Source: Bradyrhizobium arachidis
GTDB taxonomy: Bacteria; Pseudomonadota; Alphaproteobacteria; Rhizobiales; Xanthobacteraceae
Assembly (NCBI RefSeq): GCF_015291705.1
Contig: NZ_CP030050.1
Span: 9,611,001 to 9,675,000, forward strand
Direction: 5' to 3'
Length of the DNA stretch: 64,000 bases
Position numbers and translations under genes: made by a program
Notes under the pieces: model-generated
Database searches by the model: none
What the model was told of the DNA's origin: nothing
What the model saw: only the letters and a program-made list of their open reading frames with translations
Part shown: one piece after another, positions 51,973 to 59,616 of the stretch
Position numbering within the stretch: the stretch's first letter is position 1
Layout of the letters: every line of letters starts with the position of its first letter

Positions 51973-52333
51973 CTCGATGCATCTTGATGCAGGTGGTCTG
52001 GCCCCGGGCTCAGCCTCTCCCGCTTGCGGGAGAGGCCGACGTGCTCGAAGAGCACGGCGGGTGAGGGTTCTCTCCTCTGGGGGAGTGTCCCATCGCGGAG
52101 GTACCCTCTCCCCGACCCTCCCCAGCAAGCGGGGGAGGGAGTGCACCGCCTTCGCCGCGACAAATACGGCTTTTCGCGCCATCCCCTGTTTGTGGCATTG
52201 CCCGGGGCCCGTCAAAAAACCATAGGTATTCTCGTGACATACCTGCCGGGCGCGCCATCAACTTGCCATGAACTTGCCCCTGAGATTTGATGGTTCCGAA
52301 TGATTTGCGCTGTGGCAGCGGGGAGAGCTTCAC
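51973..52333. other. 361-bp intergenic region before the L,D-transpeptidase
   Basis: No gene seen. The left half is a hairpin repeat (52012-52146). The right part (about 52200-52320) is AT-richer, includes ATAGGTATTCTCGTGACAT, and should hold the transpeptidase promoter. Confidence 0.55.
52012..52146. repeat. GC-rich palindromic element
   Basis: Left hairpin CTCTCCCGCTTGCGGGAGAG with a small CGTGCTCGAAGAGCACG stem, and right end CCCTCCCCAGCAAGCGGGGG AGGG. Related to the repeats at 8391, 21141, 49311 and 54106. Confidence 0.7.
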
Positions 52334-52927
52334 ATGACCGATTTTCGTCGCCTGACCGGGACGTTCTTGGCTGCGATGGGACTGTTCCTGTCCGCGCCGC
52401 AGGCCTTCGCCCAGCAGCCGGACCGCGGCGACGAGCCGGGCCTGGTCGCCGATGACAGCTATCAGCTCGATCCGGAATGGCAGAAGCAGGTGGTCTATTT
52501 CCGCACCACCGAGGCACCCGGCACCATCATCGTCTCGACCGCCGAACGGCACCTCTATCTGGTTCAGCCCGGCGGGCGCGCGATCCGCTACGGCATCGGC
52601 GTCGGCCGCGATGGTTTCCAGTGGCAGGGCTTGGTGACCATCACCAACAAGAAGGAATGGCCGGACTGGACGCCGCCGCCGGAGATGATCCAGCGCCAGC
52701 CCTATCTGCCGCGCTTCATGGCCGGCGGCCCAGGCAATCCGCTCGGGGCGCGCGCCATGTATCTCGGCACCACCGTCTACCGCATCCACGGCACCAATCG
52801 CCCCGACACGATCGGGACCAAGGTGTCCTCGGGCTGCTTCCGTCTCGTCAACAACGACGTCGCCGATCTCTACGATCGCGTCCCTGTCGGCACCAAGGTC
52901 GTCATCCGGCAGAAGCCTGAACTCTAA
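52334..52927 (+). CDS. L,D-transpeptidase (YkuD/ErfK family)
   Basis: A 197-aa periplasmic enzyme that makes L,D cross-links in peptidoglycan or attaches proteins to it. Signal peptide to about AFA (residue 26). The catalytic YkuD motif reads IHGTNRPDTIGTKVSSGCFR with H152 and nucleophile C168. Length and the single YkuD domain fit the ErfK/YbiS class without LysM. GGGGAGAG precedes ATG 52334. It stands alone between repeats. Confidence 0.93.
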   Translation: MTDFRRLTGTFLAAMGLFLSAPQAFAQQPDRGDEPGLVADDSYQLDPEWQKQVVYFRTTEAPGTIIVSTAERHLYLVQPGGRAIRYGIGVGRDGFQWQGLVTITNKKEWPDWTPPPEMIQRQPYLPRFMAGGPGNPLGARAMYLGTTVYRIHGTNRPDTIGTKVSSGCFRLVNNDVADLYDRVPVGTKVVIRQKPEL

Positions 52928-52938
52928 GGCTACCGTCA

Positions 52939-52963
52939 GGGCATGATCTCCCCGATCATGCCC
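52939..52963 (+). terminator. Hairpin after the L,D-transpeptidase gene
   Basis: GGGCATGATC and GATCATGCCC, perfect 10-bp arms with a 5-nt loop, 12 bp after the stop codon. No T-run follows, so its role as a terminator is tentative. Confidence 0.55.
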
Positions 52964-53010
52964 TGCGCCCTCCCCCAAGATTCCTTTTCCCGATTTTTCG
53001 AGAGAGCAAC

Positions 53011-54051
53011 ATGATGCGCACATTTCGAGGCGGCCTGCTGATCGGGCTCGCGGTCGCCGTGCTGGTCGCCGTTCTGGCCATCGTCTACGAGTTCTACGAC
53101 ACCCGCACCCTGAAGCGCACGGTGCGCCGTGGCGAGGTGCTGTGCGGCGTCAACAAGGGCCTGCCGGGCTTCTCGATCCCCGACGACAAGGGCAACTGGA
53201 CCGGCTTCGACGTCGATTTCTGCCGCGCCGTGGCGGCTGCGATCTTCAACGACCCGAGCAAGGCCAAGTTCGTGCCGCTCGACGCCAGCGAGCGCTTCAA
53301 GGAATTGCAGAGCCGGAAGGTCGACATCCTCTCGCGCAACTCGACCTGGAGCATGGCGCGCGAGCTCGACTACGACCTCTATTTCCCGGCGGTCGCCTAT
53401 TACGACGGCGCAGGCTTCATGTTGCCGCGCTCGCGCAACAAGGAGACCGCGCTGGACCTGACCGGGAGCAAGGTCTGCGTGCAGACCGGCACCACCACCG
53501 CCCTCAACGTCGCCGACTACTTCCGTGCCAACAACATGAAGTATGAAGAGGTGAAGTTCGACAAGCTGGACGACGTGGTGAAGGGCTACGACACCGGCAA
53601 GTGCGACACGCTCTCGGCCGACGTCTCCCAGCTCTATGCGCTCAGGCTGAACCTGTCGAAGCCCGGCGACCACATGATCCTGCCGGACATGATCTCCAAG
53701 GAGCCGCTCGCCCCCGTCGTGCGCCAGCGCGACGACGACTGGATGATGATCGTGAAGTGGACGCTCTACGCCATGATCAACGCCGAGGAGCTCGGCGTGT
53801 CCTCCGAGAACATCGACGAGGCGCTGAAGTCGAAGAAGCCCGAGGTGATGCGCCTCGTCGGCACCGAAGGCAATTACGGCGAGCAGCTCGGCCTCACCAA
53901 GGACTGGGTGGTCCGCATCATCCGCAACGTCGGCAATTACGGCGAGATGTACGAGCGCAACATCGGCGAGAAGTCGAAGCTGAAGATCCCGCGTGGCATG
54001 AATCAGCTGTGGAACGCGGGTGGCGTGCAGTACGCGCCGCCGATGCGGTGA
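53011..54051 (+). CDS. General L-amino-acid ABC transporter binding protein, AapJ/BztA type (solo)
   Basis: A 346-aa cluster F amino-acid receptor. Mature part: RRGEVLCGVNKGLPGFSIPD, GFDVDFCRAVAAAIF, SRNSTWSMARE and GTTTALNVADYF, all typical of AapJ/BztA. The N-terminal hydrophobic helix (GLLIGLAVAVLVAVLAIVYEF) lacks a clear cleavage site, so the protein may stay membrane-anchored. The AapQ, AapM and AapP subunits are not next to it. Start at ATG 53011 or 53014. Confidence 0.9.
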   Translation: MMRTFRGGLLIGLAVAVLVAVLAIVYEFYDTRTLKRTVRRGEVLCGVNKGLPGFSIPDDKGNWTGFDVDFCRAVAAAIFNDPSKAKFVPLDASERFKELQSRKVDILSRNSTWSMARELDYDLYFPAVAYYDGAGFMLPRSRNKETALDLTGSKVCVQTGTTTALNVADYFRANNMKYEEVKFDKLDDVVKGYDTGKCDTLSADVSQLYALRLNLSKPGDHMILPDMISKEPLAPVVRQRDDDWMMIVKWTLYAMINAEELGVSSENIDEALKSKKPEVMRLVGTEGNYGEQLGLTKDWVVRIIRNVGNYGEMYERNIGEKSKLKIPRGMNQLWNAGGVQYAPPMR

Positions 54052-54105
54052 GCGGGCTCTATCCGCCGTCATTGCGTTGACGGTGTTGCCAAAGCGTACG
54101 CTGCG

Positions 54106-54248
54106 TTCCCTCCCCCCTTGTGGGGGAGGGTTAGGGAGAGGGGTGCCACACGGCACACTCTATCCCTTCGTCCTCCACGTGAGCTGACAGACCTTTTCCT
54201 GGGCTACCCCTCTCCCCCGCCCTCCCCCGCAAGGGGGGAGGGAGCGCA
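54106..54248. repeat. 150-bp two-hairpin repeat, copy 2
   Basis: TCCCTCCCCCCTTGTGGGGG at the left and CCCTCCCCCGCAAGGGGGGA at the right, with internal AGGGAGAGGGGTGCCACACG and CTTTTCCTGGGC shared with the copy at 49311. It separates the amino-acid receptor gene from the convergent acyl-CoA dehydrogenase gene. Confidence 0.78.
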
Positions 54249-54274
54249 GAGTACCTTGTCGCACGCGCCTCGCC

Positions 54275-55414
54275 TCAATACCCCCGCGCCCGCGCGAGCT
54301 GCTCGGTGTGGTAGTTCGCGTCGCCGAACAACTCCTCGCACACCCGTGCGCGCTTCATGAAGAAGCCGATGTCGAACTGGTCGGTCATGCCCATGCCGCC
54401 ATGCATCTGCACGCCCTCCTGCACCGCGCGGGTCGCGGTGGTGCCGGCGCGCGCTTTTGCGACGGCCACGGCTGAGGCGGCCTTGGCGACATCTGCATCC
54501 AGCGCCTGTAGCGCCTTCATCGTGGCGGCGCGGGTGATTTCGATGTCGACATAGAGTTCGGCGGCGCGGTGTTGCAACGCCTGGAATTCGCCGATCAGCT
54601 TGCCGAACTGCTTTCTGTTCTTGAGGTACTCGACGGTGCGGCCAAAGACTTCGTCGCTCAAGCCCACCATTTCGGCTGCGACCGCGCCGCGGCCGATATC
54701 GAGCACGCCGTCGAGCAGGCCAGCGCCCTGATCGACCTCGCCGAGCACGCTGTCGGCATTGACCTCGACATTGGAGAACTCGATTCGCGCGGCGTTGTGC
54801 GAATCCACCATGATGGTGCGCTCGATCGAGATGCCCTTGGCCTTCGGGTTCACCAGGAACAGCGTCAGGCCGTCGCGCTCGCCGGCGGAGCCAGAGGTGC
54901 GCGCGGCGACGATCAGGAGATCGGCGACGTGGCCGTCGACCACCAGCGCCTTGGCGCCGGAAAGCTTGAAACCATTGCCGGCGCGCACGGCCTGCAAGCT
55001 CGTCTGGAGCGGGCGGTGCTTTGCCCCCTCGTCGATCGCGAGCGTCGCAAGCAGCGAGCCGTTCGCGATCTTCGGCAAATAGTCCGACTTCTGCGCGGCA
55101 TTGCCGCCGCGGTTCAGCGCCGAGGCCGCGACCACGCTGGTGGCGAGGAAGGGCGACGGCATCAAGGTGCGGCCGATCTCCTCCATGACGATTCCGGCCT
55201 CCATGACGCCGAGGCCGCTGCCGCCGAACTCTTCAGGCACCAGGAGGCCGGCAAAGCCCATCTCGGCGAAGGAGTGCCACAGCTCCTTGGAGAAGCCGGT
55301 GGGGTCCTTGGAGTCGCGCAGGGATCGCAGATGCGACACCGGCGCCTTGTCGCTGATCAGCCCGCGCGCGGAGTCGCGGAGCATCGATTGTTCTTCGGTG
55401 AGGACGAGGGCCAT
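54275..55414 (-). CDS. Acyl-CoA dehydrogenase (second of a pair)
   Basis: A 379-aa FAD-dependent flavoenzyme: N-terminal helical domain (MALVLTEEQSMLRDSARGLI), central beta domain (about 120-225) and C-terminal helical domain with VQMHGGMGMTDQFDIGFFMK. It follows another acyl-CoA dehydrogenase gene on the same strand (131 bp gap containing a repeat). Such paired large and small genes, as in PimC/PimD or FadE26/27, often encode alpha2beta2 enzymes acting on dicarboxyl- or steroid-side-chain-CoA substrates; substrate here unknown. Confidence 0.9.
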   Translation of the reverse strand: MALVLTEEQSMLRDSARGLISDKAPVSHLRSLRDSKDPTGFSKELWHSFAEMGFAGLLVPEEFGGSGLGVMEAGIVMEEIGRTLMPSPFLATSVVAASALNRGGNAAQKSDYLPKIANGSLLATLAIDEGAKHRPLQTSLQAVRAGNGFKLSGAKALVVDGHVADLLIVAARTSGSAGERDGLTLFLVNPKAKGISIERTIMVDSHNAARIEFSNVEVNADSVLGEVDQGAGLLDGVLDIGRGAVAAEMVGLSDEVFGRTVEYLKNRKQFGKLIGEFQALQHRAAELYVDIEITRAATMKALQALDADVAKAASAVAVAKARAGTTATRAVQEGVQMHGGMGMTDQFDIGFFMKRARVCEELFGDANYHTEQLARARGY

Positions 55415-55457
55415 GGTGTTCAGTCTCTAACGTCTGGCGGAATGCATATTTGTCGAA

Positions 55458-55538
55458 GTCATTCCGGGGCGATGCGCAGCATCGAACCCGGAATCTCGAG
55501 GTTCCGGGTTCGTCGCTTCGCGACGCCCCGGAACGACG
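55458..55538. repeat. GTCATTCCGGGGCG double palindrome
   Basis: GTCATTCCGGGGCGATGCGC at the left and CGCGACGCCCCGGAACGAC at the right enclose GGAATCTCGAGGTTCC. It is an expanded version of 38266-38305 and lies between two acyl-CoA dehydrogenase genes. Confidence 0.75.
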
Positions 55539-55545
55539 GAAAGCC

Positions 55546-56745
55546 TCACGCCCCCGGCAAATCGAGGATGCGCTTGGCGACGATGCCGAGCATGACCTCG
55601 CTCGTGCCGCCCTCGATCGAGTTGGCCTTGGTGCGCAGCCATGCGCGCGGCCGGGCGCCTTGCTTGGAGCGCTCGCTCTCCCACTCCAGCGCATCGACGC
55701 CGCCGGCCGACATCAGGATCTCGTAGCGGCGCTTGTTGAGCTCGGTGCCGTAATATTTCATCGCCGAGGAGAACGCCGGATGCGCCTGCCCGGCCTTGGC
55801 GAGATCGACCGCGCGCTCGGCGCAAGCGGCGAGCGCGGCTTCATCGACGTCGAACGTCGCAATCTGCCCGCGCAGCATCGCATCGTCGAGCTTGCCTTGC
55901 GCATCCGAGCCGACGGAGTCGGCCGCGATCTGGCCGAGCGGACGGCCAACGCCGCGCTCGCCCATCCCGGAGATCATCGCACGCTCGTGCTGCAGCAGAT
56001 ATTTCGCGACGTCCCAGCCGCGATTGATCGTGCCGACCACATGCGACTTCGGCACGCGAACGCCGTCGAAGAAAGTTTCGCAGAACGGCGAATAGCCGGA
56101 GATCAAGAGGATCGGCTTGGTCGTCACGCCCTTCGAGGTCATGTCGAACAGGATGAAGCTGATGCCGTCGTGCTTCTTGGCCGCGGGATCGGTGCGGACG
56201 AGGCAGAAGATCCAGTCGGCGTAATTGGCGTAGGAGGTCCAGATCTTCGAACCCGTGATGACGAAATCGTCGCCGTCGCTCTCGGCGCGGGTCTGGAGCG
56301 AGGCGAGATCGGAGCCGGCGTTCGGCTCGGAATAGCCCTGGCACCAGCGGATCTCGCCCGCCGCGATCTTCGGCAGATGCTCCTGCTTCTGCGCGTCGTT
56401 GCCGTATTTCAGGAGCGCCGGCCCGAGCATCCAGATGCCGAAGCTCGACAGCGGCGGGCGCGCGCCCATCTTGGCCATCTCGGCGCGCAGCACCTTGTGC
56501 TCGGCGGCGCTGAGGCCGCCGCCGCCATATTGCTTCGGCCAATCCGGCACGGTCCAGCCCTTGTCGCGCATGCGCTCGAACCAGATGCGCTGTGGCTCGG
56601 ACGAGAACTTTGCGTTGCGCCCGCCCCAGAACACGTCGGTGTCCGACGTCACGGGCTTGCGCATCTCCGGCGGGCAGTTCGCGTCCAGCCAGGCGCGCGT
56701 CTCGGTGCGGAATTTCTCGAGATCGGCGTTGTCAGTGTCGCTCAT
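55546..56745 (-). CDS. Acyl-CoA dehydrogenase (first of a pair)
   Basis: A 399-aa enzyme, start MSDTDNADLEKF at 56745 (an in-frame ATG lies 15 nt upstream). FAD/substrate motifs: WCQGYSEPNAGSDLASLQTR and the C-terminal SIEGGTSEVMLGIVAKRIL. It is upstream of a smaller acyl-CoA dehydrogenase on the same strand, so the two may form one heteromeric enzyme. Divergent from a CMD-family gene by 136 bp. Confidence 0.9.
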   Translation of the reverse strand: MSDTDNADLEKFRTETRAWLDANCPPEMRKPVTSDTDVFWGGRNAKFSSEPQRIWFERMRDKGWTVPDWPKQYGGGGLSAAEHKVLRAEMAKMGARPPLSSFGIWMLGPALLKYGNDAQKQEHLPKIAAGEIRWCQGYSEPNAGSDLASLQTRAESDGDDFVITGSKIWTSYANYADWIFCLVRTDPAAKKHDGISFILFDMTSKGVTTKPILLISGYSPFCETFFDGVRVPKSHVVGTINRGWDVAKYLLQHERAMISGMGERGVGRPLGQIAADSVGSDAQGKLDDAMLRGQIATFDVDEAALAACAERAVDLAKAGQAHPAFSSAMKYYGTELNKRRYEILMSAGGVDALEWESERSKQGARPRAWLRTKANSIEGGTSEVMLGIVAKRILDLPGA

Positions 56746-56881
56746 GGTCGTTTCCATCAATCAAAATCGACTTGTTGGCGGCGACTCTGGGCCATCGCAC
56801 TGCGGAATTCAACCACTTCCGCAGCCGCATTCCGCTATAGTCGCGGCCACGGCGGTGCTTGAAAACAAAGAGGAAACGAGA

Positions 56882-57427
56882 ATGCGCCTGAAACTTCTTT
56901 CGCCTGGCGAAATGAACGAGAGCCAGCGGCAGACCTATGACGAGTCGATTGCCGGTAAGCGCGGCAGGCCGCCGGCGCCGATGATGGCCTGGCTCAACAG
57001 TCCCGACATGGCCCGTCACGCCACAAGGCTCGGCGAGGTGCTGCGCTACGACACGATCTTCCCGGCCAAGCTTTCGGAGATCGCCATCCTGGTGACGGCG
57101 CGGCACTGGACCGCGCATTACGAATGGTATGCGCATAAGCGCCTCGCGCTCGCGGGCGGCATGGATCCTGATATCATCGACGCGATCCGCGACCGCCGCA
57201 CGCCCGAGTTCGACGATCCCAAGGGCAAGATGATCTACGATCTCGCAAAGTCGCTGCATGAGGGCCACGGCGTCGAGAAGGGTCTCTATGATGCGGCGGT
57301 GAAGCTGCTCAGCGAACGCGGCGTGGTCGAGGTGATCGGGCTGTGCGGCTATTACACGATGGTGTCGATGACGCTGAACACGTTTGAATTTGGCCTGCCC
57401 GAGGGCGAGGTGTCGGAGCTGTCGTAG
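56882..57427 (+). CDS. Carboxymuconolactone decarboxylase (CMD/AhpD-like) family protein
   Basis: A 181-aa all-helical protein with the CMD core LSEIAILVTARHWTAHYEWY and HKRLALAGGMDPDIIDAIRD. The Glu and His of the AhpD-like site are present but the CxxC pair is missing, so it is not a thiol peroxidase-type AhpD; decarboxylase or lactone-related activity is possible. Start ATG 56882 (MRLKLLSPGEMNESQ); the open frame back to 56399 overlaps the dehydrogenase gene and is not real. Divergent from the acyl-CoA dehydrogenase pair and followed by a VOC protein. Confidence 0.85.
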   Translation: MRLKLLSPGEMNESQRQTYDESIAGKRGRPPAPMMAWLNSPDMARHATRLGEVLRYDTIFPAKLSEIAILVTARHWTAHYEWYAHKRLALAGGMDPDIIDAIRDRRTPEFDDPKGKMIYDLAKSLHEGHGVEKGLYDAAVKLLSERGVVEVIGLCGYYTMVSMTLNTFEFGLPEGEVSELS

Positions 57428-57517
57428 TTTCGCATCCGGAAACGCAGGGTTTCGGGATGAGCCGGTAGCGCCGTCCCAAAGCCCGGCCTATGTGGAGTTC
57501 AGAAACGGAGCAGCCAC

Positions 57518-58012
57518 ATGTCGCAAACAACCGCCGTCGCCGCCGGCACCAGGATCGGCCACGTCCACCTCAAGGTCGCCGATCTCGATCGCGCGCTTGG
57601 CTTCTACTGCGGCGTGCTCGGATTCGAGCTGATGCAGCACATGGGCTCCGGCGCGGCCTTCATCTCGGCGGGCGGCTATCATCACCACATCGGGCTCAAC
57701 ACCTGGGAAAGCAAGGGCGGCTCGCCGCCGCCGCCCGGCACCACCGGGTTGTTTCACACCGCGATCCTCTATCCGACCCGGCCAGCGCTGGCGGATGCGC
57801 TGCATCGGGTGGTGACGGCGGGCATCGCGCTGGACGGGGCGAGCGACCATGGCGTCAGCGAGGCGCTGTATTTGCGCGACCCCGACCAGAATGGCGTGGA
57901 GCTGTATTGGGACAAGCCGCGAGAGCAATGGCCGTTCGGGCCGGATGGAAAGCTTGCGATGTTCACGAAGCGACTGGATGTGGAGGACCTCTTGAGGCAA
58001 CGCGAGGCATGA
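57518..58012 (+). CDS. VOC-family protein (glyoxalase/extradiol dioxygenase-like)
   Basis: A 164-aa protein. It begins IGHVHLKVADLDRALGFYCG and has YHHHIGLNTWESKGG in the middle and NGVELYWDKPREQW at the end. The residues His (GHVHLKV), His (HHHIGLN, or TAILYP region) and Glu (VELYW) of the metal site are all present, so metal binding is likely. One four-motif VOC pair is complete. Resembles proteins annotated as catechol-2,3-dioxygenase-like. It is 90 bp after the CMD gene, same strand. Substrate unknown. Confidence 0.85.
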   Translation: MSQTTAVAAGTRIGHVHLKVADLDRALGFYCGVLGFELMQHMGSGAAFISAGGYHHHIGLNTWESKGGSPPPPGTTGLFHTAILYPTRPALADALHRVVTAGIALDGASDHGVSEALYLRDPDQNGVELYWDKPREQWPFGPDGKLAMFTKRLDVEDLLRQREA

Positions 58013-58031
58013 TGCCGTAAGGGCACGATCT

Positions 58032-58122
58032 CGTAGGGTGGGCAAAGCGAAGCGTGCCCACCAATCTCGCGATATAGATACAGGTGGTGGGCACGGCGCT
58101 TCGCGCCTTTGCCCACCCTACG
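58032..58122. repeat. CGTAGGGTGGGCAAAGCG inverted repeat
   Basis: CGTAGGGTGGGCAAAGCGAA and its inverse GCCTTTGCCCACCCTACG, with GCGTGCCCACC / GGTGGGCACG inner parts, around a short AT-rich loop. This is a repeat type common in Bradyrhizobium. Its right end overlaps the last codons and stop codon of the MFS gene (stop at 58118-58120), and it separates two convergent genes. Confidence 0.8.
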
Positions 58123-59353
58123 GGAGCTTCGCTTGTGGCGCGCGCCGCACCATGATCAGCGCTGCGGCGACCATCTCCAGCGCAATGCAGAGATAGAACG
58201 GCAGCGAATAGCCGCCGGACCAATCGCGCAAGGCCCCGACGATTCCGGGCCCAAACGCATACGTCACCTGGTTGATCGCGGTGTTCAGGCTGATCAACAC
58301 GCCGAACGAGGCGGGGTCGAACTCCTGCTGCACGATCAGGGACGGCAGCGTGATGAGGTTGCCGACCGAGAAGCCGAACACCGCGCAGGCCGCGATCAGC
58401 GCGTAGTCGTTGTGGAGGTTGATGACGACGACAAGCGCCGCGGCCTGGCTGAGGAACGAGATCGCCGACGCCAGCCGCTGGTTGAGGCGGTCGATCACCA
58501 GCGAGAACAGCACGCGGCCGACCACGGCCATCGCGGTCAGCACCGCGACGGCAACCGCGGCGCGCTCGCGGCCGATGACGGGATCGAGGAACGAGATCAG
58601 GTGCACGATGAAGCCGACCTGCGCGAACAGCACCAGCGCGAACGCAATGGTCACCGTGAGGAAGCCGAGATCGCGCAGCGCCCAGGCGCGGATCTCTGTC
58701 GACGATTGCGGCTTCGCTTTCGCTGTCGCCTGCCAGCCGTGAAGATCGGGCGGACGGCCTACAAGAATGAGGATCACCGGCACCAGCAGCACCAGCATGG
58801 CGCCGGCGGCGGCATACATCGCGCTGGCAAAGCCGATATGGCCGATCAACATCACCAGCAAGGGCACCCCGACGATGCCGCCGAAGCTCGCGCCATTGAG
58901 CGCAAGACTGATCGCCATGCCGCGCTTCTGGTCGAACCAGAGACTGATCGTGTTGGTGATCATGGCGAGACTCGTGCCGGCCCAGCCAAAGGCAAGCACG
59001 GCATCGGCGAGATAAAGCTGCCAGGGCTCGCGCACCGCGCCGATCGCAACCGCAGCGGCCGCCATCGCCAGCGTCCCGGCGATCAGGCAGAGCCGCGGGC
59101 CATATTTTCGGACGGCCTCGCCGACGAAGACGACCAGCAGCGCGCCGAACAGATAGAAGAACGTGGTGCCGGACGAGATCAGCGAGGCCGGCCAGCCCCG
59201 CGCGCGCTGCAGCTCGGCGACATAGACGCTCTGGCCGTAGAAGCCGAGCCCCCAACCGAAGGTCGCGAGCAGGAAGCAGACGGCGACAATGCGCCAGCCT
59301 TCGTAGCGGAGTGAGGATTCGTCGATGGGTGGCTGTTGAGGATTATCGAGCAT
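58118..59353 (-). CDS. MFS transporter (monocarboxylate/oxalate-formate-like)
   Basis: A 411-aa inner-membrane protein with 12 predicted helices. The N-half has ATFGWGLGFYGQSVYVAELQ and the helix 2-3 loop FVGEAVRKYGPRL; the C-half has VGRVLFSLVIDRLNQRL. Family hallmarks of MFS are clear. Sequence type resembles MFS permeases for organic acids next to aromatic catabolism genes. Its stop codon lies within a palindromic repeat. No regulator is adjacent. Confidence 0.88.
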   Translation of the reverse strand: MLDNPQQPPIDESSLRYEGWRIVAVCFLLATFGWGLGFYGQSVYVAELQRARGWPASLISSGTTFFYLFGALLVVFVGEAVRKYGPRLCLIAGTLAMAAAAVAIGAVREPWQLYLADAVLAFGWAGTSLAMITNTISLWFDQKRGMAISLALNGASFGGIVGVPLLVMLIGHIGFASAMYAAAGAMLVLLVPVILILVGRPPDLHGWQATAKAKPQSSTEIRAWALRDLGFLTVTIAFALVLFAQVGFIVHLISFLDPVIGRERAAVAVAVLTAMAVVGRVLFSLVIDRLNQRLASAISFLSQAAALVVVINLHNDYALIAACAVFGFSVGNLITLPSLIVQQEFDPASFGVLISLNTAINQVTYAFGPGIVGALRDWSGGYSLPFYLCIALEMVAAALIMVRRAPQAKLP

Positions 59354-59366
59354 CGCCGCTTACTCC

Positions 59367-59488
59367 GTCATGTCCGGGCATAGCCATCTGAAGGACGGCG
59401 TCGCTTCCGCTCGCCTATGCCCGGGCATCCACGTTCTTTCCTCAGCGTCCTAAGACGTGGATGGCCGGGACAAGCCCGGCCATGACGA
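59367..59488. repeat. GTCATG...CATGAC palindromic element
   Basis: Two hairpins, TGTCCGGGCATAG...CTATGCCCGGGCA and GTGGATGGCCGGGACAAGCC...GGCCATGACGAC, in series. Same family as 63153-63243 and as the copy inserted in the ABC ATPase gene at 33366. Confidence 0.75.
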
Positions 59489-59570
59489 CATTTAGTAACC
59501 TACTCCCGAAAATCACTTCGACCTGGATCGAAGTATCGATGCTGCTGACAATCTCCCGCCAACTTGTTGC

Positions 59571-59614
59571 GCATGATCTAGTCGGAAAACCGCTGCGCAC
59601 TTTTCCGGATCATG
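59571..59614. repeat. GCATGATC...GATCATG hairpin at the end of an MFS gene
   Basis: GCATGATCTAGTCGGAAAAC and ACTTTTCCGGATCATG form an imperfect stem around CGCTGCGC. I know this motif as widespread in Bradyrhizobium and Rhodopseudomonas. It lies just past the stop codon of the MFS gene at 59617 and may terminate it. Confidence 0.72.
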
Positions 59615-59616
59615 TG

